Shown here: piece by piece, positions 32,567-41,546 of the stretch | How positions within the stretch are numbered: position 1 is the stretch's first letter | Layout: each line of letters starts with the position of its first letter | Source: Anaerolineales bacterium | GTDB lineage: Bacteria > Chloroflexota > Anaerolineae > 4572-78 > J111 | Direction of reading: 5' to 3' | Length of the DNA stretch: 64,000 bases | NCBI GenBank assembly: GCA_020634855.1 | Contig: JACKAU010000003.1 | Span: 372,001-436,000, forward strand | Made by a program: the position numbers and the translations under genes | Notes under the pieces: generated by a model | The model's database searches: none | Told to the model about the DNA's origin: nothing | Seen by the model: the letters and a program-made list of their open reading frames with translations, nothing else

Positions 32567-35512
32567 TTGACCCGCTTTATGAAACGACATCTTATTATCC
32601 TGAGTCTAACATTCTTTCTGTTAAGCAGCCTGATACCAACCGAAACGGCCGCCCAAGTTCCCACCGAAGGGCCGGTAAGGCTGCTGTCGGCCTCGGACGG
32701 CGAAGCCGTAATCGAGATCGCCGTCGTTTCGATGGACGCCTTGTCTACCGAGACGCTCGAGCTTGACGGGAAGCGGTATCAACCGCTGGCTATCCCCGGT
32801 TGGGACCAGACCCACCAACCCGGCGCACCCCAGTTGCCGACCGTCGGCGCGGTAATTGGCCTGCCCGGACTGACCAAAGTCTCGGTCGAAATCTTATCGG
32901 CTGAAACCGACCGCTATGCGGCCGACCCACCGCCGCCGGCCCCCACCGTCCACCCCCCGGCTGACGGCCTGACCGAGGCCCCGGCCGCCGAGGCGGGGGA
33001 AAATTATGAAGCTGACGCCGCAATCTACGAGCGCGACGCCTTTTATCCCGACCAATCTGTAGATATCGCCTACACCGGCTATCTCCGCGACCAGGCCGTG
33101 GCCCGTCTCCAATTTTATCCCGTTCGGACCAACCCGGTGACGCGCGAAATAGAACTCACCCGGCGTATGGTGGTGCGGGTGTCTTGGGCAGCCGAGGCGA
33201 CCATCGCGACCGCCACCATGGCCAGCCCCGCCTTTGAACCCCTCTTACAGGCCACAGTGCTCAATTACCACGCCCTCAACCGCCCGGCGGCGCCGGCCTT
33301 TGCCGGCGGGCGCGTAACCTCAACCCAAAGCACGGCAGCTGACGATGACCCCACCCTCAAAATTGGCGTGACCGAAGATGGCCTGTACGCCCTGACCTAT
33401 GCCGATTTGACCGGGGCCGGCTTCAACCTGACCAACCTGGACCCCCGCCACCTCAAACTGCAAAATCAAGGGATTGATATCCCCATTTATATCGAAGGCG
33501 AGGCCGATGGGCGCTTTGATCCGACCGACACCTTGCTGTTTTACGGTACGGCCATGACCGGCATCTACACCGCCGAAAATATCTACCGGTTGAGCCAGGG
33601 GCAAGGTTTGGGGCCGCGCATGAGCGCCAAGGACAGCCTGCCGCAAGGCGCGCCCGTACCGGCCCACTTCCCCACCACCCTGCACGCTGAAAAAGATACC
33701 TTTTACTGGGAAACCATGCCCAACGGTCTGTCCGAGGACAACTGGTTTTGGGGGGGCCGCATGACCGCCCCAGCCTCACGCACCTACACCTTATCTTTAA
33801 CCAACATTGCCACCAGCGCCCTCACAGCCACCGTTAGAGTTAGATTTAAGGGCCGAACCAGCAATGCCGCGCTCAATCCCGACCACCACACCAAAATCAC
33901 CCTCAATGGACTAGACATTGAACCGGCCGGCCAGTGGTGGGACGGCCTAATTGTTTACGACCATACCGTGTCAACCACCCAGAGCAACTTGCTGGAAGGC
34001 GACAATACGGTCAAGGTAGAGTTGGTGGGTGATACCGGCGCCTCAGTGGAACAGGTTTACCATAACTGGATTGAGATTGATTACTGGGACCGTTATGTGG
34101 CCGAGGCCGATCGGCTCCGTTTTAGCGCGCCCGCCGCCGGCGCCTTTCAATTTGAAATCAGCCAATTCAGCAGCGCCGACATTGGGGTGTTTGATATCAC
34201 CAACCCCCACCAAGTAACCCGTCTGACCAACGCCCAGGTTGCGGCCGATGGCGACACCTACAGCCTGAAATTTCAAGATACGGCCCAAACCACTACCCGC
34301 TATTTAGCCTTGACCCGTAGCCAATGGCAAAGCCCGACCCGCCTTACGCTGGATCAGCCATCGGCTTGGAAATCATCCCAAAACGGGGCCGATTACGTCA
34401 TCATTAGCCATCGTGATTTTCTGACCGCTACCACCGCGCTGGCCAACCGGCGCCAGGCCGACGGCATGCGGGTGGCGCAGGTGGATGTTGAGGACCTATA
34501 CGATGAATTCAATTACGGTATCTTTGATCCCCAGGCCATCCGTGACTTCCTGACTTATGCCTACACGCAGTGGCAGCCGCCGGCGCCCAGCTACGTGGTG
34601 CTGGTAGGCGATGCCACCATAGATTACAAGGATGATTACCAGACCGACACCATCAACTACGTTCCCACCCAAATTGTTGAAACCGACATCTTAGGGGAAA
34701 CGCCTTCCGACAACTGGTTTGTCACCATTAGCGGCGCCGACCTTATCCCGGATATGTACATTGGCCGCTTGAGCGCGCAGTCCGGGGAACAGGTGGAGAC
34801 TATCATCGCCAAGATTCTGGCCTATGAGCAAGCGCCCGTCACCGAAGATTGGAACCGGGACGTGCTATTGGTAGCCGATGACGACTCGGCCGCTTTTAGC
34901 GCTCTATCCCAGACCCTGGCCGGTCTGCTGCCGGCCGACTTTACCCCGCACACCATCGATGCCGCCGATTATCCGCCGGGAACGCCGGCTCAAGACGTGA
35001 TCGAACAGATCAATGCCGGTCAGGTGTTGGTGAATTACAGTGGGCACGGTAGTGCGACCGAGTGGGGTAAGTGGCAAAAAGATTTCATTCTCGATGCGGA
35101 CGATATCGCCACCTTTGACAACCCTGCCAAATTACCGGTGGTGACCATTGCCAACTGTCTCAACGGCTTCTTTTCCGGCTCCCAAACCCAGATCTCGGTA
35201 GCCGAAGCGTTGCAGCGCCACAACCAGGGTGGCGCGGTGGCGGTCTGGGCTCCCACCGGACTCAACTATCCATCCGGTCACCAGGCCTTGATCAGCGCCT
35301 TTTATCAAGCGCTATTTGAGCCGTTGCCGCTAACCTTGGGCCAAGCGGCCACTATGGCCAAACTGGGTATAACCAATGAAAATGCGCTTTGGGACGAACT
35401 GGTAGAAACCTATGTCTTATTTGGCGATCCGGCCACTCGCCTGGCTATTCCTGCCCCTATTAGCATTGAGCCAGACCGCACCCTTTACCTGCCGGTCCTG
35501 ATCCGGCCATGA
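32567..35512 (+). CDS. C25 (gingipain-like) cysteine peptidase
   Basis: A 981-residue exported protein; the start is TTG 32567 or ATG 32579 (MKRHLIILSLTFFLL signal peptide). The N-terminal domain of about 280 residues resembles a gingipain propeptide. The C25 domain occupies residues about 600-940: DYVIISHRDFLTATTALANR, SYVVLVGDATIDYKDDYQTD, QVLVNYSGHGSATEWG with catalytic His827 and VVTIANCLNGFF with catalytic Cys864. The end, TLYLPVLIRP, has the YLP tail. C25 enzymes include the type IX sortase PorU, but no other type IX gene is seen. It probably matures or attaches an exported product of this operon. Confidence 0.8.
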   Translation: MTRFMKRHLIILSLTFFLLSSLIPTETAAQVPTEGPVRLLSASDGEAVIEIAVVSMDALSTETLELDGKRYQPLAIPGWDQTHQPGAPQLPTVGAVIGLPGLTKVSVEILSAETDRYAADPPPPAPTVHPPADGLTEAPAAEAGENYEADAAIYERDAFYPDQSVDIAYTGYLRDQAVARLQFYPVRTNPVTREIELTRRMVVRVSWAAEATIATATMASPAFEPLLQATVLNYHALNRPAAPAFAGGRVTSTQSTAADDDPTLKIGVTEDGLYALTYADLTGAGFNLTNLDPRHLKLQNQGIDIPIYIEGEADGRFDPTDTLLFYGTAMTGIYTAENIYRLSQGQGLGPRMSAKDSLPQGAPVPAHFPTTLHAEKDTFYWETMPNGLSEDNWFWGGRMTAPASRTYTLSLTNIATSALTATVRVRFKGRTSNAALNPDHHTKITLNGLDIEPAGQWWDGLIVYDHTVSTTQSNLLEGDNTVKVELVGDTGASVEQVYHNWIEIDYWDRYVAEADRLRFSAPAAGAFQFEISQFSSADIGVFDITNPHQVTRLTNAQVAADGDTYSLKFQDTAQTTTRYLALTRSQWQSPTRLTLDQPSAWKSSQNGADYVIISHRDFLTATTALANRRQADGMRVAQVDVEDLYDEFNYGIFDPQAIRDFLTYAYTQWQPPAPSYVVLVGDATIDYKDDYQTDTINYVPTQIVETDILGETPSDNWFVTISGADLIPDMYIGRLSAQSGEQVETIIAKILAYEQAPVTEDWNRDVLLVADDDSAAFSALSQTLAGLLPADFTPHTIDAADYPPGTPAQDVIEQINAGQVLVNYSGHGSATEWGKWQKDFILDADDIATFDNPAKLPVVTIANCLNGFFSGSQTQISVAEALQRHNQGGAVAVWAPTGLNYPSGHQALISAFYQALFEPLPLTLGQAATMAKLGITNENALWDELVETYVLFGDPATRLAIPAPISIEPDRTLYLPVLIRP

Positions 35513-36078
35513 CACAACCACGCCCTTCCCCGGCTCACTACGGCCCGGCCGTGATCCGGTTGTGGCAGCAGACGGGCCAACGTAAGACGATCACCGTCCA
35601 TGGGCACAGTATGCAGCCGCTGCTCCGGCCCGGTGATCGCCTAACTGTCGCCTGCGGGGTGACCACCTTCCGCCGGGGTGATCTGGTGGTTTTTTACCGG
35701 CAGCAGCAATTGGTGGTCCACCGGGCGGTGCGCCTCAACCGATCGACCACGGGCCTAACCCTGGTGACCAAAGGCGACAACGCGCTGCGCTGCGACGCGC
35801 CGCTGACGATCAACCAGGTGGTGGGTCGGGTTTCCGGCCTGAGCCGGGGCGGGCAAACGGTTAGTATCGACCGGCCCGGCTGGCGCGGCGTCAATCATAT
35901 CATCGCCTGCCTGAGTTTAGGCAGCGGCCGGCTGGTGATAATGGGCGCCCGCCTCAAGCGCCGCTTTTGTGGCCGGGGCGGCAACCCCGCCCCCCCATTT
36001 ATCCGCCTGGCGTCAGGGCGACTGCTCAGGTTGGGTTTGCACCTGATGGGGTTGATGATGTGGCGAACCGGCCGTTGA
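35509..36078 (+). CDS. S26 family signal-peptidase-like protease
   Basis: A 189-residue S26 peptidase. HGHSMQPLLRPGDRLTV carries the nucleophile Ser34, VVHRAV carries His71 where SipW/ER-type (S26B) enzymes have a His general base, and TLVTKGDNALRCDAP completes the fold. It has no clear membrane anchor at the N-terminus, so it could be cytosolic, which fits leader removal from a peptide. It overlaps the C25 gene by four bases (ATGA). The upstream peptide has an AQA site that such an enzyme could cut. Ends the operon. Confidence 0.8.
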   Translation: MTQPRPSPAHYGPAVIRLWQQTGQRKTITVHGHSMQPLLRPGDRLTVACGVTTFRRGDLVVFYRQQQLVVHRAVRLNRSTTGLTLVTKGDNALRCDAPLTINQVVGRVSGLSRGGQTVSIDRPGWRGVNHIIACLSLGSGRLVIMGARLKRRFCGRGGNPAPPFIRLASGRLLRLGLHLMGLMMWRTGR

Positions 36079-36356
36079 TTGAAGGGGCGCACAGGCGGCA
36101 GGTTAGGCCGGTTCTAAAGCTTGACAACACCTTGAACTGGGCTTGACAACCTACTAACGGTGGCTTTTGGCGTAAATATTGCGTAAACAATTGAGCCAAA
36201 TTATAGTCCATGATTGCTATAGAAATCTTCGAAAGGATATGTTATCCTACTGGCAGACAGTTAACTCTGTTTAAGAATGAACGCCAAAAACCTTAATTGC
36301 TTCGCTTGAAGCGACAAACCCATTAGCCAAACGTTCGGATTTGAGGACGTTAACTA

Positions 36357-36485
36357 ATGGAACCAACCATGCCAAAAAGGATAACAACACCATCATCCCA
36401 CCCCAACCGCCCCAACCAACTATCCATTCCACCCAACAACGCCGCGTTAATCTGGTTACAGTACAAGAACCGGTCAGCTAAATAA
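36357..36485 (+). CDS. Possible small ORF
   Basis: A 42-codon frame in the long gap after the S26 gene: MEPTMPKRITTPSSHPNRPN then a Pro/Asn-rich middle and ALIWLQYKNRSAK. The end resembles the start of the SAM-like domain of tyrosine recombinases, so it could be a leftover N-terminus. A CCATTAG/CTAATGG hairpin covers the start and no clear ribosome site is seen. Weak candidate. Confidence 0.2.
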   Translation: MEPTMPKRITTPSSHPNRPNQLSIPPNNAALIWLQYKNRSAK

Positions 36486-36726
36486 TGAGATATTGATCAA
36501 CTTTTCACACTGAATTCTAATAATATTTAAACCGATTGCTAAGATTGTCCTGTTAAAGTCACCTTATCATTCGATCCGTTGCCTGGAAAAGTTGCGATTT
36601 CTCTATCTATATATAATGTAGTAACAAATGCGTTTGCTCCAACAATGACGTTAACCGCTTACTTGTCGCCGGATATTTGCCATCGGACGCCGGTTATCGG
36701 ACGTTAGAGAAGCGCATTTTTAATGC

Positions 36727-36748
36727 CTAACACCCACGTGGGTGTTAG
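36727..36748. promoter_or_regulatory. 22-bp perfect palindrome upstream of the antiterminator leader
   Basis: CTAACACCC-ACGT-GGGTGTTAG forms a perfect 9-bp stem with a tetraloop, or an operator dyad. It is not followed by a U-run. It lies about 100 bases before the conserved leader element and 375 bases before the NusG-like gene. The rest of the 36079-36850 gap holds no gene I can support beyond the small ORF noted. Confidence 0.5.
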
Positions 36749-36850
36749 CGGACTTGTCATATTTGCTCTGCCGCCGGTGACGGTGATTTCTACTGAAACC
36801 GGTCTGTCAACGGATCGAACCGACAAGGTGCACATTAACTAAACCATAAT

Positions 36851-37010
36851 CTCCGTTGTAGCCGCCGCTCCGGAGAATGACCATAGCGACCCACTAACCA
36901 ACCTTGCGGACTCTACCTTTATTCGGAAGTAACTGCGGAGCCTGGTCGGATGAAGTGGATCACCAGACCAGCCGGGGAGATCCACCCCCGGTTAACGGCG
37001 GAGCCTGTCT
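36851..37010 (+). ncRNA. Conserved leader RNA element, copy A
   Basis: 160 bases beginning CTCCGTTGTAGCCGCCGCTC and continuing CGGAGAATGACCATA. The first 35 bases are identical to copy B (37888) and close to copy C (48411). A GCTCCG near the start can pair with CGGAGC in two later GCGGAGCCTG boxes. A CCGGGG...CCCCGG hairpin precedes the last box. It ends about 110 bases before the NusG-like gene. It is probably a cis-regulatory leader, possibly the target of the antiterminator. Confidence 0.55.
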
Positions 37011-37123
37011 GCTTAAGCCAACTCAAAAACCCAGGCGCCAGTCACCTATTGCCAATAAATCAGCATATGAGGCCGCGATCAAAAGTTTTGATCTCAAATT
37101 AATCTCAGTAAAGGAAGGTTGTT

Positions 37124-37696
37124 ATGAAAAAATGGTATACCCTTCATACTAAACCCAATGCTGAACACCAATTAGCCACATCGCTCGGCGAACGAGGCAT
37201 CCACACCTACTTACCGGAACTACCCTGTTCCGAAGCCGGGGCCGACCAGGGGCTTAAACCCTTTTTTCCCTGCTACATCTTCAGCTACATTGATTTTGAA
37301 ACAACTGAGCTATCGCAACTATTGTGGACCCCCGGCCTGCGGCGGATTGTCTCCTTTGACGAGCAGCCCACCCCGGTGCCCGATGAGATTATTACCCTGA
37401 TCCAAAAAAAGCTCAGCGAATTAGCGGCGGCCGGCGGCCGACCGGCCCACCCCTTTCACCCCGGTGATCCGGTTAGAATTATCGACGGCCCCTTCCAGGA
37501 TATGCAGGCCATCTTCCACGGGCCGTGTACCCCGACCGAGCGAGTGCAGGTGCTGCTCGATATTCTGGGCCGGGCCAGCCGGGTGCAAGTGGACCTTGCT
37601 CACCTTGAGGAAGTGGCTACCCCGGCCCCGGAACCGCCGCCGGAACGCCGCCGCCGGACCCGGGGCAAAGGCCGGCGCATTAAACAGCCGGCTTAA
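37124..37696 (+). CDS. NusG/RfaH-like transcription antiterminator
   Basis: A 190-residue NusG paralog. The NGN domain begins KKWYTLHTKPNAEHQLATSL and contains LKPFFPCYIFSYIDFETTEL and LWTPGLRRIVSFDEQP. A KOW domain follows (FHPGDPVRIIDGPFQDMQAI FHG), then a basic tail (RRRRTRGKGRRIK) possibly binding RNA. UpxY, RfaH and LoaP paralogs of this type control polysaccharide and natural-product operons by antitermination. It is preceded by leader copy A and followed by leader copies B and C in front of glycan genes. Confidence 0.88.
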   Translation: MKKWYTLHTKPNAEHQLATSLGERGIHTYLPELPCSEAGADQGLKPFFPCYIFSYIDFETTELSQLLWTPGLRRIVSFDEQPTPVPDEIITLIQKKLSELAAAGGRPAHPFHPGDPVRIIDGPFQDMQAIFHGPCTPTERVQVLLDILGRASRVQVDLAHLEEVATPAPEPPPERRRRTRGKGRRIKQPA

Positions 37697-37887
37697 GCCT
37701 CTTTTCTAACCGTTTTCTAACGTTCTTTAAATACCTTGCTAAGTTTGTGCTGTTATAGTTTGCTCATAAGCTGGTGAACTGTTTGTCCACTCACTTGGTT
37801 TGCGCCACCACCGACCTAAGCCATCTAGACCAAAGCCGACCTAACGCCGGACAGAACAGACAAAATTGCACCTTAACGAAAACACGT

Positions 37888-38047
37888 CTCCGTTGTAGCC
37901 GCCGCTCCGGAGAATGACCATACCGGCCCAACCCCCCGCCCTGCGGATGCTGATTGCAACCAGACGCAGCGGCGGAGCCTGTCCGGCTTTAGCGGGCCAT
38001 CACATCGACCGGGGGCCTTTACCCCCGGCTAATAGCGGAGCCTGTCT
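37888..38047 (+). ncRNA. Conserved leader RNA element, copy B
   Basis: 160 bases, the same length as copy A. It has the identical first 35 bases, two GCGGAGCCTGTC boxes, and before the second box a CCGGGGG-CCTTTA-CCCCCGG hairpin, which preserves the copy-A stem with a different loop. It precedes the YdcF-like and GDP-fucose genes by about 60 bases. Confidence 0.6.
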
Positions 38048-38110
38048 CATTAAACTCAAACAAACCAACTTCCACCCTATCTTCATACCTTTTCAAACCG
38101 AGGAACTCGG

Positions 38111-38734
38111 ATGAAGCGCCGCCCCGGTGGCCGGATCTTGACCGGCGGCTCGTTGGCGGCCCTACTACTGTCGGCCATTCTGATCGCGGCGATGTACAAA
38201 TATATGCTGGCGGCTATTGGCGACTTCCTGGTTATTCGGGATCAGCCCCAGGCCGCCGATTTAATTCACGTTTTAGGGGGGAACCGCATCCGTGGCGATT
38301 ACGCCGCCCAACTTTACCGGGCCGGCTACAGCCACCGCTTGCTCTTTACCGGCGAAACGGGTGGCGACGGCCCCCCGCCACCGCCTGACCAGGTTGCCAA
38401 AGAACGAGCCTTAGCCCAGGGGGTTGACCCGGCCGCGCTGATCCCGTTTACCTCAACCGCCACCAGCACCTACGACGAAGCCGTTGAACTCAAACAGATC
38501 TTAGCCGATCGGCCGGACATTCACTCGGTCATTATTGTCAGCGATTCTCACCATATGCGCCGGGTCCGCTACATCTTTTTTCACATCATCGGCCACCAGC
38601 GGGCTTCCCTTCTATTTGTGCCGGTGCCGGCCGAACTGGAAAATTTCAAACAGCCGTGGTGGTCTTATCGCCCTTCGCGCCAATTTATTAGTGATGAATA
38701 CTTAAAGCTGCTCTACTACATTGTCAAATACTAA
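38111..38734 (+). CDS. YdcF/ElyC family (DUF218) protein
   Basis: A 207-residue protein with an N-terminal transmembrane helix (LAALLLSAILIAAMYKYMLA) and a DUF218 domain: DLIHVLGGNRIRGDYAAQLY RAGYSHRLLFTGE, TSTYDEAVELKQIL and VIIVSDSHHMRRVRYIF. SanA/ElyC/YdcF relatives act in envelope and glycan-carrier homeostasis. It is the first gene after leader B, upstream of the GDP-mannose dehydratase. Confidence 0.85.
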   Translation: MKRRPGGRILTGGSLAALLLSAILIAAMYKYMLAAIGDFLVIRDQPQAADLIHVLGGNRIRGDYAAQLYRAGYSHRLLFTGETGGDGPPPPPDQVAKERALAQGVDPAALIPFTSTATSTYDEAVELKQILADRPDIHSVIIVSDSHHMRRVRYIFFHIIGHQRASLLFVPVPAELENFKQPWWSYRPSRQFISDEYLKLLYYIVKY

Positions 38735-38801
38735 GGCATAGGCATTAACACTTTCAACTCTATTAATTCAATCAACTCTTACCAGAAAGAAACAAGCGAC
38801 C

Positions 38802-39881
38802 ATGAAAAAAGCACTCATCACCGGCATTACCGGCCAGGACGGCTCCTATCTGGCCGAATTTCTACTGAATAAAGGTTACGAAGTTCACGGTTTGATCCGG
38901 CGGGCCAGTACCTTTAACACCCGGCGGATCGACCACATCTACCGCGATCCCCACGTCGGCAACGGCATTAATCTTAAGCTACACTACGGCGATGTGGCCG
39001 GTATGAGCAGCCTGCTGGATATTATCTACAATATCAAACCGGATGAAATCTACCATCTGGCGGCCCAAAGCCACGTCCGGGTAAGCTTTGATATGCCGGA
39101 CTATACCGGCGATGTAACCGGCCTGGGCACCATTCGCATCCTGGAAGCCATTCGCAAAAGCGGAGTCAACGCCCGCTTTTACCAGGCCTCGTCCAGCGAG
39201 ATGTTTGGCGCGGCCCGACCGCCCCAAAACGAGCAAACCCGGTTTGAACCGCAAAGTCCCTATGCGGCGGCCAAGTTGTACGCCTACTGGGTTAGCCGCA
39301 ACTATCGCGAAGGGTACGGCCTGTACGCCTGTAACGGCATTTTGTTCAACCACGAATCGGTTCGTCGGGGCGAAACCTTTGTCACCCGCAAAATTACGCG
39401 AGCCTTGGCCGCCATTATGGCCGGCCAGCAAGACTATCTCTATTTGGGCAACCTGGAAGCCAAACGGGATTGGGGTTACGCTCCCGAGTATGTGGAGGCC
39501 ATGTGGTTGATGCTCCAGCAAGCGCAGCCCGACGATTTTGTCATCGGCACCGGCGAAGCTCATTCCGTGCGCGAATTTTTGGAAGAGGCTTTTGGCTACG
39601 TGGGCCTTGACTGGCAAGAGTATGTGCGCATCGACCCCCGCTATTTCCGCCCAACCGAAGTTGATATTCTACTGGCCGATGCCCGCAAAGCCCGGAAGGC
39701 GATGGGCTGGGTGCCGCACATTAATTTCCATGAGATGGTCCGGATTATGGTCGACGCCGATCTGGAACTGGCCGGCGTACCGGCTCCCGGTCAAGGTCGC
39801 TACCTTTTAGAAAGCCGCTTCAACAGTTGGCACCACTGGCGCGACCAGATTAGGAGTATGGAAATCGAAGTTAGGAACTAG
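38802..39881 (+). CDS. gmd: GDP-mannose 4,6-dehydratase
   Basis: A 359-residue extended short-chain dehydrogenase that converts GDP-mannose to GDP-4-keto-6-deoxymannose. It has TGITGQDGSYLAEFLLNKGY (NADP-binding G-x-x-G-x-x-G), IYHLAAQSHV, ASSSEMFG with the catalytic Thr/Ser position, SPYAAAKLYAYW with Y-x-x-x-K, and FNHESVRRGETFVTRKITRA. The order with the GDP-fucose synthase gives the GDP-L-fucose pathway. Its last eight residues are read from a TTAGG-type repeat tract that continues past the stop. Confidence 0.93.
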   Translation: MKKALITGITGQDGSYLAEFLLNKGYEVHGLIRRASTFNTRRIDHIYRDPHVGNGINLKLHYGDVAGMSSLLDIIYNIKPDEIYHLAAQSHVRVSFDMPDYTGDVTGLGTIRILEAIRKSGVNARFYQASSSEMFGAARPPQNEQTRFEPQSPYAAAKLYAYWVSRNYREGYGLYACNGILFNHESVRRGETFVTRKITRALAAIMAGQQDYLYLGNLEAKRDWGYAPEYVEAMWLMLQQAQPDDFVIGTGEAHSVREFLEEAFGYVGLDWQEYVRIDPRYFRPTEVDILLADARKARKAMGWVPHINFHEMVRIMVDADLELAGVPAPGQGRYLLESRFNSWHHWRDQIRSMEIEVRN

Positions 39882-39990
39882 GAATCAGGATTAGGAGTTA
39901 GGTATCAGGTTTAGGAGCCAAGAGTTAGGAATTAGGTGTTAGGAAATTAGGGAATAGGACTTAGGATTTAGGAATCAGGTGTTAGGTATA
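39851..39990. repeat. TTAGG-like heptamer repeat tract
   Basis: About sixteen imperfect copies of a 7-8 base unit (TTAGGAA, TTAGGAG, CAGGTAT, TTAGGTG) run from inside the end of gmd to the next gene's leader. It is followed by an unrelated palindrome. It is non-coding beyond the gmd stop at 39881. Confidence 0.7.
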
Positions 39991-39998
39991 TCATATTT

Positions 39999-40062
39999 CA
40001 CCCTCACCCCGTCGCTAACGCGACTCCCCTCTCCCTGAGGGAGAGGGGTTGGGGGTGAGGGC
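39999..40062. repeat. Large imperfect palindrome (CCCTCACCCC type)
   Basis: CCCTCACCCC...CCCCTCTCCCTGAGGGAGAGGGG...GGGGTGAGGG: arms at both ends and a central CCCCTCTCCC/GGGAGAGGGG stem. This repeat type is widespread in bacterial intergenic regions. It lies directly before the ribosome site of the fucose synthase gene. Confidence 0.7.
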
Positions 40063-40084
40063 TATGTCCATAGGAGGTATCAAC

Positions 40085-41089
40085 ATGACTCAAACCAACG
40101 GCCAATGGCCCAACTCTCAAACATTTTGGCGCGACAAACGGGTATGCGTAACCGGCGGGGCCGGTTTCTTAGGCTCGTTTGTGGTGGATAAACTCCACCA
40201 ACGCGGCGCCGCCGAGATTATTGTCCCCCGCCAGGTTCAATACGACCTGCGGGAAAAAGAGGCTATTCTGGCCCTGCTGGACGATGCCCGGCCCGATCTG
40301 ATCATCCACCTGGCCGCCTCGGTCGGCGGTATTGGGGCCAATCTGAGCCATCAGGCCGAGTTCTTTTACGATAACCTGATGATGGGCGCCCAGCTGATGC
40401 ACGAAGCCTGGCGGGCCGGCGTGGAGAAAGTAGTAGCCATCGGCACCGTTTGCGCCTACCCCAAGCACACGCCGGTCCCCTTTATTGAGGAGGATCTGTG
40501 GCTGGGTTACCCGGAAGAGACCAACGCTCCCTACGGCCTGGCCAAAAAGATGCTGTTGGTCCAGAGCCAGGTCTACCGCCAGCAGTACGGCTTCAACAGC
40601 ATCTTTCTACTGCCGGTCAATTTATACGGGCCGCGCGACAACTTTGATTTGGACAGTTCACACGTCATCCCAGCCCTGATCCGCAAGTGCCTGGAAGCAA
40701 AGGCCCAGGCGGCGGCTAAAATGACGGCCTGGGGCGACGGCTCGCCGACCAGAGAGTTTTTGTACGTTGAGGATGCAGCCGAGGGTATCCTATTGGCCGC
40801 CGAACGGTACAACCGCAGCCAGCCGGTCAACCTGGGCAGCAGCTTTGAGATCAGCATCAAAGATCTCATGGAAACCATCGCCCGTCTAACCGGCTTCGCC
40901 GGTGAGATTGAGTGGGATACCAGCAAACCCAACGGCCAGCCCCGCCGCAAACTGGATATCAGCCGGGCCGAACAGTGGTTTGGCTTCTGCGCCCAAACAC
41001 CGTTTGAAACCGGCCTCCGCCACACCATCGACTGGTATCAAGCTGAACAAGCCGCAATTCCGGCGGCCGCTCAAATGGCAGGTAAATAA
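40085..41089 (+). CDS. fcl: GDP-L-fucose synthase
   Basis: A 334-residue enzyme from ATG 40085, chosen because AGGAGGT lies six bases upstream; the frame extends to 40049. It epimerises and reduces GDP-4-keto-6-deoxymannose to GDP-L-fucose. Motifs: VCVTGGAGFLGSFVVDKL, LAASVGGIGANLSHQAEFFY, GTVCAYPKHTPVPF and APYGLAKKMLLVQ with the Y-x-x-x-K pair. It completes the pathway started by gmd. The following gap holds ATTGTTAATT repeats. Confidence 0.92.
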   Translation: MTQTNGQWPNSQTFWRDKRVCVTGGAGFLGSFVVDKLHQRGAAEIIVPRQVQYDLREKEAILALLDDARPDLIIHLAASVGGIGANLSHQAEFFYDNLMMGAQLMHEAWRAGVEKVVAIGTVCAYPKHTPVPFIEEDLWLGYPEETNAPYGLAKKMLLVQSQVYRQQYGFNSIFLLPVNLYGPRDNFDLDSSHVIPALIRKCLEAKAQAAAKMTAWGDGSPTREFLYVEDAAEGILLAAERYNRSQPVNLGSSFEISIKDLMETIARLTGFAGEIEWDTSKPNGQPRRKLDISRAEQWFGFCAQTPFETGLRHTIDWYQAEQAAIPAAAQMAGK

Positions 41090-41135
41090 TTAACAATTAA
41101 CAATCAATTATTAATTGTTAATTATTTTCATGGGT
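41090..41135. repeat. AATTGTTAATT-type palindromic repeats
   Basis: A run of TTAACAATTAACAATC followed by its complement ATTAATTGTTAATTATT. Similar tracts occur at 46890-46938, 48222-48257 and 50985-51015, usually just after a stop codon. No gene is here; the lasso operon begins at 41262. Confidence 0.6.
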
Positions 41136-41261
41136 TTTCTAACTGTTTTTAAATATTTTTTTGATGACCATTCTATCCTGAATAGTTAGACTTATGCTCA
41201 ACATGGGACAGTGGGTGCTACCACCTGCTGTCTTTTTTAGTCGAAAAAGGAGAAAATTACC

Positions 41262-41546
41262 TTGATGCTTACCGTGGATACCCGCGTTGTGGCCCCGCCG
41301 GATGTGTTGATCCGCGAGTTAGACGGCGAGGCGGTGCTGCTGAATCTCGCCAGCGAGTCTTACTTTGGCCTGGATGAGGTGGGCGCCCGTATGTGGCAGG
41401 TGCTGACCACCAGCGAGTCGATTGAAGCGGCCTACGATCAACTGCTGGCCGAATACGACGTTGAGCCGGAGCGGCTGCGCCAAGATGTACTGGATTTGGT
41501 AGACCAGTTGGCCGCTCATGGCCTGGTGGACCTTAGCCATGACTAA
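41262..41546 (+). CDS. Lasso peptide leader-binding protein (PqqD-like, B1)
   Basis: A 94-residue PqqD-like RiPP recognition element: PDVLIRELDGEAVLLNLASE SYFGLDEVGARMWQVL, then a helix ending VLDLVDQLAAHGLVDL. In lasso clusters the split B1 protein binds the leader and delivers it to the B2 protease. TTG 41262 and ATG 41265 are both possible starts, with AGGAG upstream. It overlaps B2 by eight bases. First gene of the lasso operon. Confidence 0.9.
   Translation: MMLTVDTRVVAPPDVLIRELDGEAVLLNLASESYFGLDEVGARMWQVLTTSESIEAAYDQLLAEYDVEPERLRQDVLDLVDQLAAHGLVDLSHD

Noticed and set aside
36851..36900. Bacterial ops element for RfaH (GGCGGTAGC type)
   Set aside because: Only a partial resemblance on the opposite strand; orientation and sequence do not fit.
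36851..37010. Leader elements as a known cyclic-di-GMP, cobalamin, TPP or SAM riboswitch
   Set aside because: None of the conserved cores of those classes that I know is present. A search with Rfam models would be decisive.
36904..37152. 82-codon frame running into the NusG-like gene
   Set aside because: It lies over leader element A and has no family features; the leader is repeated elsewhere where this frame is not kept.
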